NCBI GenBank assembly: GCA_002299865.1
Contig: DBNV01000076.1
Location: 1-14,684 of the forward strand
Direction of reading: 5' to 3'
Length of the DNA: 14,684 nt
Source: Desulfonatronaceae bacterium UBA663
GTDB taxonomy: Bacteria; Desulfobacterota; Desulfovibrionia; Desulfovibrionales; Desulfonatronaceae
Shown: positions 7,007 to 13,734 of the stretch, one piece after another
Layout of the letters: each line of letters opens with the position of its first letter
Position numbering within the stretch: position 1 is the stretch's first letter
Position numbers and translations under genes: made by a program
Notes under the pieces: generated by a model
Seen by the model: only the letters and a program-made list of their open reading frames with translations
What the model was told of the DNA's origin: nothing
Databases searched by the model: none

Positions 7007-8179
7007 ATGCTGCGCGCCCATCTTGACCATCTCGTGACCCAGATTCTGGTCAAGGCCCCGGACATTTCGGACATCTTGTTCGTCGTCGGCAAGCCCGTGC
7101 AGGCGGAAGTCCACGGCGTGCTGACCGACATCCAGACCACGTTGACCGAAAATGCACTGGTGCCCTATCAGGTTCAATCCATCAGTTATGCCATGATGGG
7201 GCATAACTCGCATCTGTACGAAGACCTGTGCAGCCGGGGTTCCTGCGACCTTTCCTACGACCTTCCGGGAAAGGCGCGGTTTCGGGTGAACATCTTTTTC
7301 CAACGCGGCTCGACATCCATTGTCATGCGCAAGCTGCCCACGAAAATTTCCACTCTCGAAGATCTCAAGCTACCGCCCCTGTTCCAGCAAATGGCCAAGG
7401 AAAAATACGGCCTAATTCTGGTCACCGGAAGCACCGGCACCGGCAAGTCCACCACTTTGGCCGCGCTGATCGACACCATTAATGCCTCCTCCTTCAAACA
7501 CATCCTGACACTGGAAGACCCCGTGGAGTTCGTCCATGCCCACAAAAAAGGCACGGTGAACCAGCGGGAGCTGGGAACGGACTTCGACGCCTTTTCTTCC
7601 GGACTCCGCGCCGCCCTGCGCCAAGCGCCTAAAGTGATCCTGGTGGGGGAAATCCGCGATCGTGAAACCATTGACATCGCGCTGCAAGCAGCGGAAACCG
7701 GACATTTGGTGCTGGGCACCCTGCACACCAGCGACACGGGACAAACCATCCACCGAATCACCGGCATGTTCGAACTGGTCGAGGAACGCCTGATTCGGCA
7801 ACGTCTGGCCCAAGGTTTGAAATACGTCGTTTCCCAGCGGTTGATGCCCAAAATCGGCGGCGGGAGGGTCGCCGCCCTGGAGATGCTCGCCAACAACCTG
7901 CGCATCCGGGAATTGATCCTGGGCGGGGAATCAGGAGAGAAGACCTTCTACAATGTGGTCGAAAGCGGCGAGGCTTACGGCATGTTCACTTTTGACCAAC
8001 ACCTGACCCGCCTGTATGAGGAAGGGATGATCACCCAGGAAACAGCCATGAGCTTTGCTTCAGACCGTTCCCGCCTGGGCCGGGCCATCAACCGAATCAA
8101 AATTCAGCGTGGAGAAAAAGTGACTGATATCCAAGGCTTGGAACTGGACTTTGAGTATGGTAAGCACAGCGACAATTGA
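7007..8179 (+). CDS. second PilT/PilU-family pilus ATPase
   Basis: A paralogue of the preceding PilT, probably an accessory retraction motor in the style of PilU. The 390 residues include Walker A GSTGTGKSTT (141-150), the Asp box TLEDPVEFVH (168-177), VILVGEIRD (210-218) and the His box TGHLVLGTLHT (231-241), so the ATPase appears competent. The PilT hallmark AIRNLIRE is replaced by NLRIRELILGG (297-307). The N-terminus has SDILFVVGKP (21-30) in place of the SDLHL motif. A C-terminal tail of about 50 residues, rich in basic and acidic residues, extends past the motor domain. The start has only a weak GAGG (6991-6994) lying inside the end of pilT, which suggests coupled translation and a defined ratio of the two motors. 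By family knowledge PilU needs PilT to act; assigning that here is inference. Confidence 0.9.
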   Translation: MLRAHLDHLVTQILVKAPDISDILFVVGKPVQAEVHGVLTDIQTTLTENALVPYQVQSISYAMMGHNSHLYEDLCSRGSCDLSYDLPGKARFRVNIFFQRGSTSIVMRKLPTKISTLEDLKLPPLFQQMAKEKYGLILVTGSTGTGKSTTLAALIDTINASSFKHILTLEDPVEFVHAHKKGTVNQRELGTDFDAFSSGLRAALRQAPKVILVGEIRDRETIDIALQAAETGHLVLGTLHTSDTGQTIHRITGMFELVEERLIRQRLAQGLKYVVSQRLMPKIGGGRVAALEMLANNLRIRELILGGESGEKTFYNVVESGEAYGMFTFDQHLTRLYEEGMITQETAMSFASDRSRLGRAINRIKIQRGEKVTDIQGLELDFEYGKHSDN

Positions 8180-8225
8180 TGCTTGGCAAACCCTTTTCAG
8201 CCAAGACCCGCTACCACATCAAGAC

Positions 8226-8230
8226 GGAGA
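8226..8230 (+). promoter_or_regulatory. ribosome-binding site fixing the zinc-ribbon protein start
   Basis: GGAGA lies 6 bases upstream of the GTG at 8237. The alternative upstream TTG at 8183 has no comparable purine run. The GTG start also puts the zinc-ribbon cysteines right at the N-terminus, as is normal for this family. Confidence 0.7.
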
Positions 8231-8236
8231 CTAATC

Positions 8237-8860
8237 GTGCGCACGGTCTGCCCAAACTGTGAGAGACAGCTGATCATTCCGGACGAAAAGATTCCGCAGG
8301 CCGCAAGCTTTAAGCTGGTCTGTCCCGGATGCAAACAGTCTTTTACGGTCTCACCATCCCCGACCATTGCCGAAGCCAAAAAAGAAACGCTTTCGCCTCT
8401 GCCGTCACCCCCACCCGTGGAGCCGGACTTTTTTGCTCCCGGAACTAAAACAGCGTTGCTTGTATTGCGCGATCAGGCCTGGACCGAATCCCTGGAACGG
8501 CTGCTCCAGGAGCGGGGATACCATGTCACGGCGCTGAACGATCCAAGCCAAGCCGCGGCCAAGCTGCAGGTCAATGTATACGATGTCACCCTCATTGAGG
8601 ATAGCGACTGGGGGCGGGAGCCGCTCCGGTTGCTCCACGCCTGGCCCGGCACAAAGCGCAGAAACATTAACGTGATCTTGATCGGCCAGGCAGGCGAGAG
8701 CCTGCACCCCGGTCTCTCCTTTCGCAAAGGGGTGGACTCGTATTTCCACGTCCAGGACCACACTCGTAGCAAAGAACTGCTGCAAGCATCCTTGGACAGC
8801 TTTGCCGCCGCATATCTGTCTTGGAACGCGGCAGCGAAAAAATTGGGCCGGGAGTTCTGA
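8237..8860 (+). CDS. zinc-ribbon protein with degenerate receiver-like domain, function unknown
   Basis: A 207-residue protein beginning with an MJ0042-type zinc ribbon: MRTVCPNC and VCPGC place C5, C8, C29 and C32 as metal ligands, around IIPDEKIP (13-20). A Pro/Ser-rich linker follows (about 38-68). From about residue 71 there is an alternating hydrophobic pattern like a response-regulator receiver: ALLVLRDQAWTESLERLLQ, then GYHVTALNDPSQAAAKL and YDVTLIEDSDWG (115-126). The acidic pocket is not clear: the phospho-acceptor position would be E121 or D122, and no paired acidic residues are visible after the first strand. It may thus be a non-phosphorylated pseudo-receiver. GTG at 8237 is used because GGAGA precedes it; a TTG at 8183 would add 18 unconserved-looking residues. 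Its place after two pilus ATPases hints at regulation of pili, which is inference only. Confidence 0.75.
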   Translation: MRTVCPNCERQLIIPDEKIPQAASFKLVCPGCKQSFTVSPSPTIAEAKKETLSPLPSPPPVEPDFFAPGTKTALLVLRDQAWTESLERLLQERGYHVTALNDPSQAAAKLQVNVYDVTLIEDSDWGREPLRLLHAWPGTKRRNINVILIGQAGESLHPGLSFRKGVDSYFHVQDHTRSKELLQASLDSFAAAYLSWNAAAKKLGREF

Positions 8861-8909
8861 CGGCTATGGAACTGCGGCGCGCTGTTCAAGCAACAAGAAG
8901 GACAGCATC

Positions 8910-9209
8910 ATGACCATCTCGCGGCTTTTGAGCGTTTTCTTCCTGATCCTCGCCTTTTTCTTGGGATGGCGGCTGATCGGTCACGAAGAGGGCTGGTCTT
9001 CCCGCCAGGATCTGCGCCAACATAGGGATGTCCTAGCCATGCAGCTCAAGGAGATTGAACAGAAGAATATTGAGTTAAGCAGGGAAATCCGTCGGCTGAC
9101 ATCGGACCGCGCATACCTGGAAAGCGTTATCCGCGTGGAAATGCACTTCCTGCGCCCTGATGAAGTCCTCTACATCCCACAAAACGATGTCTCTCGGAGA
9201 TCGCCATGA
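8910..9209 (+). CDS. FtsB/DivIC-like septum formation initiator family protein
   Basis: A 99-residue bitopic membrane protein: a short cytoplasmic N-terminus, one transmembrane helix (about 4-23), a coiled coil rich in heptad-like Leu/Ile (about 33-70), and a C-terminal segment RVEMHFLRPDEVLYIP (75-90). That ending matches the family pattern of FtsB/DivIC proteins, which join FtsL and FtsQ at the division septum. The ATG at 8910 has AAGGA (8898-8902) 7 bases upstream; the frame is open further up to 8802, but that part overlaps the preceding gene. FtsB is often next to eno; its position here among pilus and TPR genes is different, so it may be the true FtsB or a paralogue. It overlaps the next gene by ATGA. 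Confidence 0.75.
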   Translation: MTISRLLSVFFLILAFFLGWRLIGHEEGWSSRQDLRQHRDVLAMQLKEIEQKNIELSREIRRLTSDRAYLESVIRVEMHFLRPDEVLYIPQNDVSRRSP

Positions 9210-10255
9210 ACGATAAAAGCGCATGGTTTGAGGAACTGCTGACCATGGAGCCGAACTCCAAGCTGTTTTTCCCCCTGGCCCAAACTTACGCTCAAAACAA
9301 TCGCCCCCAGGACGCCGCCAGGGTCTTAGGGCAAGGACTGTCCTTTTACCCCGAACACCTGGAGGCCCGCCTCCTGCTGATCCGATGCCTCACCCGGCTT
9401 AACCAGGACAAAGCCGCCCAGGAGCAGACCCAGTATCTAACCAAGACCCTCTCCGGCTATCCTGAGTTTTGGAACTTCTGGGCCGAGCGCAGCAAGGAAA
9501 CGGCGAATCAGGACGTAGCCTTGATGCTGCGCCTGCTGGTAAAACATCTCCAGGGCGAGGCCGTCCACTGGGGTGAAATTTTGGAGCAAGGCATAAAGGC
9601 AGTGATCATGGCCGACGGCTCCAAACACTCTGCTTCGTCCCGCGACGCGGGCGCCAGGGAAACGGTCGGCACCCCAGGCGCGTCGGCAACGCCGGAATTA
9701 GGCGTAGCCGGGCACAGCCGGGCACAGCCGGGCGTAGCCGGGCACAGCCGGGCACAGCCGGGCGTAGCCGGGCACAGCTGGGCGCAGCCGTCGGTCCCAC
9801 CCGATCAAAATGCCGCCGCACAACTATCGGCTGCCGAACAGCCATTGGCAACCGTCTTCAGCGCTGCACCCGCCGCACACCCATCCCCGGAGGCCGTCCG
9901 CCAACTGTCCGAAACAGAGCGCAATTACTATGAGACAAGGACATACGCGGACCTTTTGGCCGAACAAGGAGAGGACGAAGAGGCCCTGGAACTCTACAAC
10001 AAATTGCTCCGTCTGTCCCAGGACGACCGACAACGCGAGGAACTGGGGGAACGCATCGCCACGCTCAAGGCAAAAAGCTTAAGACCTCAGCCCGATGCGG
10101 ACTCCCGACATGCCATCCCTGTTCAAAATACCGACCAGCCGCAGGTAAAGCAGGTGTCCCCGAAGGCCGAACCGCAAAAGGCCGCCCGCCCCCCTGCATT
10201 GGTAACGACTCTCTTTCGTTTGGCCGAACGCCTGGAAGCAAGAAGCCAAGCCTGA
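9206..10255 (+). CDS. TPR-containing protein with internal decapeptide repeats
   Basis: A 349-residue protein with no signal peptide. Residues 1-115 look like tetratricopeptide helices, for example NSKLFFPLAQTYAQNNRPQD (17-36) followed by AARVLGQGLSFYPEHLEARL. Residues 138-235 are low-complexity Ala/Pro/Ser/Gly and include three copies of GVAGHSRAQP (166-195; the third reads GVAGHSWAQP). Another TPR-like helix pair lies at about 245-288 (YADLLAEQGEDEEALELYNK). A basic Pro-rich stretch follows, then a final helix VTTLFRLAERLEARSQA. Its function is unknown; TPRs usually scaffold proteins. The start overlaps the stop of the FtsB-like gene (ATGA), so the two are probably translated together. The repeat array inside the gene could change its length or reading frame. 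Confidence 0.8.
   Translation: MNDKSAWFEELLTMEPNSKLFFPLAQTYAQNNRPQDAARVLGQGLSFYPEHLEARLLLIRCLTRLNQDKAAQEQTQYLTKTLSGYPEFWNFWAERSKETANQDVALMLRLLVKHLQGEAVHWGEILEQGIKAVIMADGSKHSASSRDAGARETVGTPGASATPELGVAGHSRAQPGVAGHSRAQPGVAGHSWAQPSVPPDQNAAAQLSAAEQPLATVFSAAPAAHPSPEAVRQLSETERNYYETRTYADLLAEQGEDEEALELYNKLLRLSQDDRQREELGERIATLKAKSLRPQPDADSRHAIPVQNTDQPQVKQVSPKAEPQKAARPPALVTTLFRLAERLEARSQA
9701..9790 (+). repeat. nested 10-bp / 30-bp tandem repeat inside the TPR gene
   Basis: Nine 10-bp units arranged as three 30-bp copies (9701-9730, 9731-9760, 9761-9790). Each copy is GGCGTAGCCG followed by two GGCACAGCCG-type units; the last copy has two substitutions (GGCACAGCTG and GGCGCAGCCG). The 30-bp copy is in frame and encodes GVAGHSRAQP. 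The 10-bp unit is not a multiple of three, so changing the count by one or two units would shift the frame, while changing it by three would add or remove ten residues. Confidence 0.97.
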
Positions 10256-10293
10256 CCTCTCGCAAACTAAAAACGCGCACTCTGGAGTTCTCC

Positions 10294-11067
10294 GTGTCCA
10301 TCAACGTACTTGCCCTTGCCATGCGTCTCGTGCTGTTATGCGCCCTTGCCCTGCTTGTGTCCGCTTGCGACACAGTGCGCAGCGCCTGGGACAAAACTAC
10401 CAGCTTTTACGAAACACATCTCGACCCGAAACCGGAACTGGATCTGCAACGCAGCGAAGGTCTGTCTCAAAATGAAAGAGCCTTGGCCATGCAATTCAGT
10501 GCCGTGGATCAGCAATTGGAACTGCTCATGCGGAGCCTAGCCCCTCAGGACACCTTTCCTTCACCGGCTTGGTTCAATGCAACCATCATCCAGTTCCCCT
10601 GGCTGACCGCGATCATGGCCTTGGATACGCGGGGAGAAATGCTCACGCGCCATCCTGATTCTCCTCTCAAGCACATCCAAGTCGCACCGCTGCTGGAAAG
10701 GGAATGGTCCCTCATAAAGCGCGGTCTGCAAGGCTTCACCCAAGATACCCCCTTGGGCCCGGAACTGATCGTTGCCGGACCGTTTTTTCGCGATGGTACA
10801 TGGCAGGGACTGCTTGCAGCCCACTTTGATCCGCGCAGCCTGATCGGCCTTGCCCCGTCTCCGGACAACCTCGCTTTGCTTACTCCGGAGAGGCTTTTGT
10901 GGAGCGGACTGGACCAGAAAGCTACCCGTGAACTCACGGAAGCGCCCTGGGAGGATATCCTCAAACGCAGCGTACAGGGGCGTTTATCCACGGCGAGCCA
11001 TACCTTTGTCTGGGTAGCGCGGCCCATCGGATCCTTGCGGCTCGTTTACGCCGTTGCCGCGCAATAA
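10294..11067 (+). CDS. putative lipoprotein with possible Cache/PAS-like domain
   Basis: A 257-residue protein with a hydrophobic N-terminus and a lipobox LVSAC (21-25); C25 would be lipid-modified. The residue after it is D26, which in E. coli keeps lipoproteins in the inner membrane; whether that rule holds here is unknown. Residues 27-90 look helical and polar (NERALAMQFSAVDQQLELLM, 60-79). Residues 95-205 have the rhythm of an extracellular Cache/PAS sensor fold: TAIMALDTRGEMLTRHP (105-121), ELIVAGPFFRDGTWQGLLAA (157-176), then FDPRSLIG (178-185). This likeness is by eye and weak. GTG at 10294 is chosen because GGAG (10284-10287) lies 6 bases upstream; ATG at 10321 would cut the signal peptide. 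No transmitter domain follows, so it is not a complete chemoreceptor or kinase. Confidence 0.7.
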   Translation: MSINVLALAMRLVLLCALALLVSACDTVRSAWDKTTSFYETHLDPKPELDLQRSEGLSQNERALAMQFSAVDQQLELLMRSLAPQDTFPSPAWFNATIIQFPWLTAIMALDTRGEMLTRHPDSPLKHIQVAPLLEREWSLIKRGLQGFTQDTPLGPELIVAGPFFRDGTWQGLLAAHFDPRSLIGLAPSPDNLALLTPERLLWSGLDQKATRELTEAPWEDILKRSVQGRLSTASHTFVWVARPIGSLRLVYAVAAQ

Positions 11068-11096
11068 CCCCTTCCAACTATCCACAAGGAGCGCCC

Positions 11097-12146
11097 ATGT
11101 CCCAGATCACGGTCATTGAGCACCTGCTTTTCCACCAAAAAGAATCACCCATGGCCACGGGCCGGTTCACTCGTCTGCTCTCAGAATTGATCCTGTCCGG
11201 CAAAATCATTAACCAGGAGGTGAACAAGGCCGGATTGGTGGAAATATTGGGCCTGACCGGGGAAGTTAACGTCCAGGGTGAAAAGGTCCGTAAACTGGAC
11301 GACTTCGCCAGCCAGGTGCTGGAACATCGCTTGCAGCGGACCGGAGTGCTCTGCGCCTTGGCTTCCGAGGAACGGGCCGACTTCATTCCCATCCCTGCAG
11401 ACCGCCCCCAGGGCGATTACATCCTTATTTTCGACCCGTTGGACGGCTCTTCCAACATCGATGCCAATGTGAGCATCGGAACCATTTTCTCTATTTTTCG
11501 ACGTACGAGCCCCTGCGAACAGCCTGTGACCATGGCGGACATCCTTCAGAAAGGCTCGGAACAGGTGGCGGCCGGATACATGATTTATGGTTCATCGACC
11601 ATGCTGGTCTACACCACGGGCAAGGGTGTGCACGGCTTCACCCTTGATCCCAGCGTGGGCGAATTTCTCCTCTCCCATCCGGACATCCGCATTCCCGAAC
11701 GAGGCAAGATTTACTCCGTCAACGAAGGCTATTGGGGATATTGGGATGATCCGACGCGCAACGCGGTGTCCTATTTCAAAAACCCGCACAACGATCGGGG
11801 CGGGGTCTACAGTTTGCGGTACATCGGCTCACTGGTGGCGGACTTTCATCGCAATCTGCTCTACGGTGGCATTTTTCTCTATCCCGCGGACTCACGGGAT
11901 CCTCGGTACCCCCACGGAAAGCTGCGCCTGATGTGTGAAGCCAATCCCTTGGCCATGATTGTCGAACAGGCCGGGGGCATGGCCACGGACGGGATCGACC
12001 GCATTCTGGACATCCAGCCCGCTGAGCTGCATCAAAGAGTGCCTCTGGTCATCGGTTCACGGGAAGACGTGACCAAAGCCCGGGAAATCTTGACACAAAA
12101 GGCGGAATGGACGGCTCTTAAACTCTATGCTTTGCCTAGGCATTGA
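11097..12146 (+). CDS. fbp: fructose-1,6-bisphosphatase, class I
   Basis: Hydrolyses fructose 1,6-bisphosphate to fructose 6-phosphate, the irreversible gluconeogenic step, in the cytoplasm. The 349-residue protein matches class I length. Metal and phosphate binding residues are visible in ASEERADF (89-96), FDPLDGSSNIDANVSIGTIF (112-131) and KLRLMCEANPLAMIVEQAGG (275-294). The substrate region SVNEGYWGYWDD (207-218) and VADFHRNLLYGGIFLYP (247-263) are as in the family. Class II (GlpX-like) enzymes lack this pattern. AAGGAG (11086-11091) is 5 bases before the ATG. Its 3' end overlaps the tsaD start by 20 bases. An autotroph-style Calvin function is unlikely; gluconeogenesis from C2/C3 substrates fits a sulfate reducer. 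Confidence 0.96.
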   Translation: MSQITVIEHLLFHQKESPMATGRFTRLLSELILSGKIINQEVNKAGLVEILGLTGEVNVQGEKVRKLDDFASQVLEHRLQRTGVLCALASEERADFIPIPADRPQGDYILIFDPLDGSSNIDANVSIGTIFSIFRRTSPCEQPVTMADILQKGSEQVAAGYMIYGSSTMLVYTTGKGVHGFTLDPSVGEFLLSHPDIRIPERGKIYSVNEGYWGYWDDPTRNAVSYFKNPHNDRGGVYSLRYIGSLVADFHRNLLYGGIFLYPADSRDPRYPHGKLRLMCEANPLAMIVEQAGGMATDGIDRILDIQPAELHQRVPLVIGSREDVTKAREILTQKAEWTALKLYALPRH

Positions 12147-13218
12147 AACCTCCTGCGACGAAACAGCCTTCGCTCTGCTTAAAGACGGTCGCTTGATCAG
12201 CCAAGCCCTGCACTCCCAGGAAAAGCTGCACATGCTGTTCGGCGGGGTCGTGCCCGAATTGGCCTCCAGGCGACACTTGCAGTCACTTCCGGCCTTGCTG
12301 CGCAGGGTATTCCAGGAGACGGGGCTTACAGCGCAAGATATCAACGCCGTAGCCGTGGCCCGAGGTCCCGGCCTGTTGGGGGCTCTGCTGGTGGGGTTGG
12401 GCCTGGCCAAGGGCCTGGCTTTGGCCTTGCGGGTTCCTCTGGTTGGCGTAAACCATCTGCATGCCCACCTGCTGGCACCGGGCCTGGAACAGGACCTTGT
12501 CTTCCCGGCCTTGGGCCTGCTGGTTTCCGGCGGTCATACCCACCTGTACCGCATGGAGTCGGCGCATCGGTTCGCGTTGCTGGGTCGCTGCCTGGACGAC
12601 GCGGCCGGAGAGGCCCTGGACAAAGCTGCGGCCCTCCTGAACATGCCCTATCCTGGAGGCCGCCATGTCGATCAGGTCGCGGCCTTGGCCGTTCCGGACC
12701 CGGCTCTGTTTCCCAAGCCCTACCTGGACAATCAAAATCTGGACTTCAGCTTCAGCGGTCTCAAAACCGCCGTGGCCCAGCATGTCGCCGCCCACCCGCA
12801 GCTCAAGATGCCCAAACTGTCCGGCGAAAGGGAGATCATGGAGTGGGCCTCGAGTTCACCGGGGTTTTGCACGCTCTGCGCCTCTCTGAACTGGAGCATC
12901 GCGCAGACCTTGCGCATCAAGGTGGAGCGGGCTCTGCGCCAAGTCGGCCCCGTATCCGCGCTGATCGTGGCCGGAGGCGTGGCCGCGAACACCATGCTCC
13001 GGCAAACATTGACCCAAACGGCTGAACAGAAAGGCATTCAACTAATCCTTCCCTCCCTCTCCTTGTGCACGGACAATGCCGCCATGATCGCCTACGCGGG
13101 CTGGCTGCTGATCAAGAACGGATGGTGTCACGACCTGGACTTGGAGGCGATCCCGCGCGGCAGGCCGATTCCCTGGGACTACCGATGTCGTCCTGATGCT
13201 TTTCCCCGATGCTTATGA
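12127..13218 (+). CDS. tsaD: tRNA N6-adenosine threonylcarbamoyltransferase
   Basis: Transfers the threonylcarbamoyl group from its adenylate to A37 of ANN-decoding tRNAs, acting with TsaB and TsaE. The 363-residue protein has the N-terminal GIETSCDETA (5-14), the metal-binding NHLHAHL (109-115; H110 and H114), SGGHTHLY (134-141), DDAAGEALDK (157-166), FSFSGLKTA (207-215), VAGGVAANTMLR (281-292) and CTDNAAMIAYAG (314-325), with D316 the third metal ligand. The segment before LCASLNWSIAQTL is somewhat longer and richer in cysteine than usual. The ATG at 12127 lies inside fbp; no strong ribosome-binding site is seen there, so translation probably depends on fbp. The C-terminal 20 residues past GRPIPWDY are unconserved-looking. 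Confidence 0.96.
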   Translation: MLCLGIETSCDETAFALLKDGRLISQALHSQEKLHMLFGGVVPELASRRHLQSLPALLRRVFQETGLTAQDINAVAVARGPGLLGALLVGLGLAKGLALALRVPLVGVNHLHAHLLAPGLEQDLVFPALGLLVSGGHTHLYRMESAHRFALLGRCLDDAAGEALDKAAALLNMPYPGGRHVDQVAALAVPDPALFPKPYLDNQNLDFSFSGLKTAVAQHVAAHPQLKMPKLSGEREIMEWASSSPGFCTLCASLNWSIAQTLRIKVERALRQVGPVSALIVAGGVAANTMLRQTLTQTAEQKGIQLILPSLSLCTDNAAMIAYAGWLLIKNGWCHDLDLEAIPRGRPIPWDYRCRPDAFPRCL

Positions 13219-13280
13219 AGTTCTTGCCTCATCCAAGCCTCATTAAGTCCCCATCTAATTAAGGCCCTCGCCTGTTAGTC

Positions 13281-13309
13281 TTGACACTTCGTGCCGCCCA
13301 AACTAGGCT
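13281..13309 (+). promoter_or_regulatory. sigma70-type promoter for trxA-trxB
   Basis: A perfect -35 box TTGACA (13281-13286), a 17-bp spacer, and a -10 box TAGGCT (13304-13309) that matches TATAAT at its T1, A2 and T6 positions. Transcription would start near 13316, leaving a leader of about 90 bases before the trxA ATG at 13408. It lies in the only gap in the window longer than 100 bases, so it is the best candidate for a new transcription unit. A short direct repeat GCCTCAT (13226-13232 and 13237-13243, 11-bp period) lies upstream and could be a regulator site, with little support. Confidence 0.65.
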
Positions 13310-13325
13310 TGCCTGCCTACGGACA

Positions 13326-13356
13326 GCCTTGCGGCGAACTTTAGTTCCCGCAAGGC
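13326..13356 (+). promoter_or_regulatory. long stem-loop in the trxA leader
   Basis: GCCTTGCGG (13326-13334) pairs perfectly with CCGCAAGGC (13348-13356). After one bulged C (13335), GAAC (13336-13339) pairs with GTTC (13344-13347) across the tetraloop TTTA. That gives 13 base pairs with one bulge. It begins about 10 bases after the predicted transcription start and ends about 40 bases before the trxA ribosome-binding site. No T run follows, so it does not look like an intrinsic terminator; a 5' mRNA stabilising hairpin or protein/RNA-sensed element is more likely. Confidence 0.75.
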
Positions 13357-13407
13357 GCCCGATGTTCCAGGCCCTCAAAGAACCTGCTAGTGAATAAGGA
13401 GATTGTC

Positions 13408-13725
13408 ATGGCTCATGAAGTGAACGATACCAACTTTGATGCTGAAGTGTTGCAGTGCGATCTGCCCGTGCTTGTAGACTTTTGGGCTCCCTGGTGCGGT
13501 CCCTGCCGGGCCATCGCCCCGGTCATCGAGGAATTGAGCCGGGAACTGAGCGGCCAAGTGAAAGTCGCTAAAATGAACGTGGACGAGAACTCCAAGACCC
13601 CTTCCCGCTTCGGCATCCGGGCCATTCCCACGCTGATTCTGTTCAAAAAGGGAGAAGTCCTGGAACAGCTTACCGGGGCTGTTTCCAAAATCAGCATCAA
13701 GGAAATGATTGCCAAGAAAATCTGA
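13408..13725 (+). CDS. trxA: thioredoxin
   Basis: A cytoplasmic dithiol carrier that reduces protein disulfides and is itself reduced by the reductase encoded next door. The 105-residue protein has the full thioredoxin fold: DFWAPWCGPCRAIAPV (24-39) with redox cysteines C30 and C33, and the cis-proline loop IRAIPTL (70-76, P74). An additional cysteine, C17, lies in the first helix and is not part of the standard active site. The ATG at 13408 is preceded by AAGGAGA (13396-13402); a GTG at 13390 in frame would swallow that ribosome-binding site and is rejected. It has its own predicted promoter and leader hairpin. trxB begins 9 bases after its stop. Confidence 0.97.
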   Translation: MAHEVNDTNFDAEVLQCDLPVLVDFWAPWCGPCRAIAPVIEELSRELSGQVKVAKMNVDENSKTPSRFGIRAIPTLILFKKGEVLEQLTGAVSKISIKEMIAKKI

Positions 13726-13734
13726 CCCTCTCCC

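Noticed and set aside
8183..8236. TTG start for the zinc-ribbon gene
   Set aside because: No ribosome-binding site precedes it; GTG at 8237 has GGAGA and gives the usual zinc-ribbon N-terminus.
9701..9790. CRISPR array
   Set aside because: Units are directly abutting with no spacers and lie in frame within a protein gene.
13212..13247. Imperfect hairpin (CTTATGA with TCATTAAG) after tsaD
   Set aside because: The pairing needs a bulge and a long loop, and no T tract follows; too weak to call a terminator.
13326..13356. Intrinsic terminator after tsaD
   Set aside because: The stem is strong but is followed by GCCCGATG, not a T run, and lies downstream of the predicted trxA promoter.
13390..13407. 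GTG start for thioredoxin
   Set aside because: It would include the AAGGAGA ribosome-binding site inside the coding region; the ATG at 13408 begins a normal-length thioredoxin.
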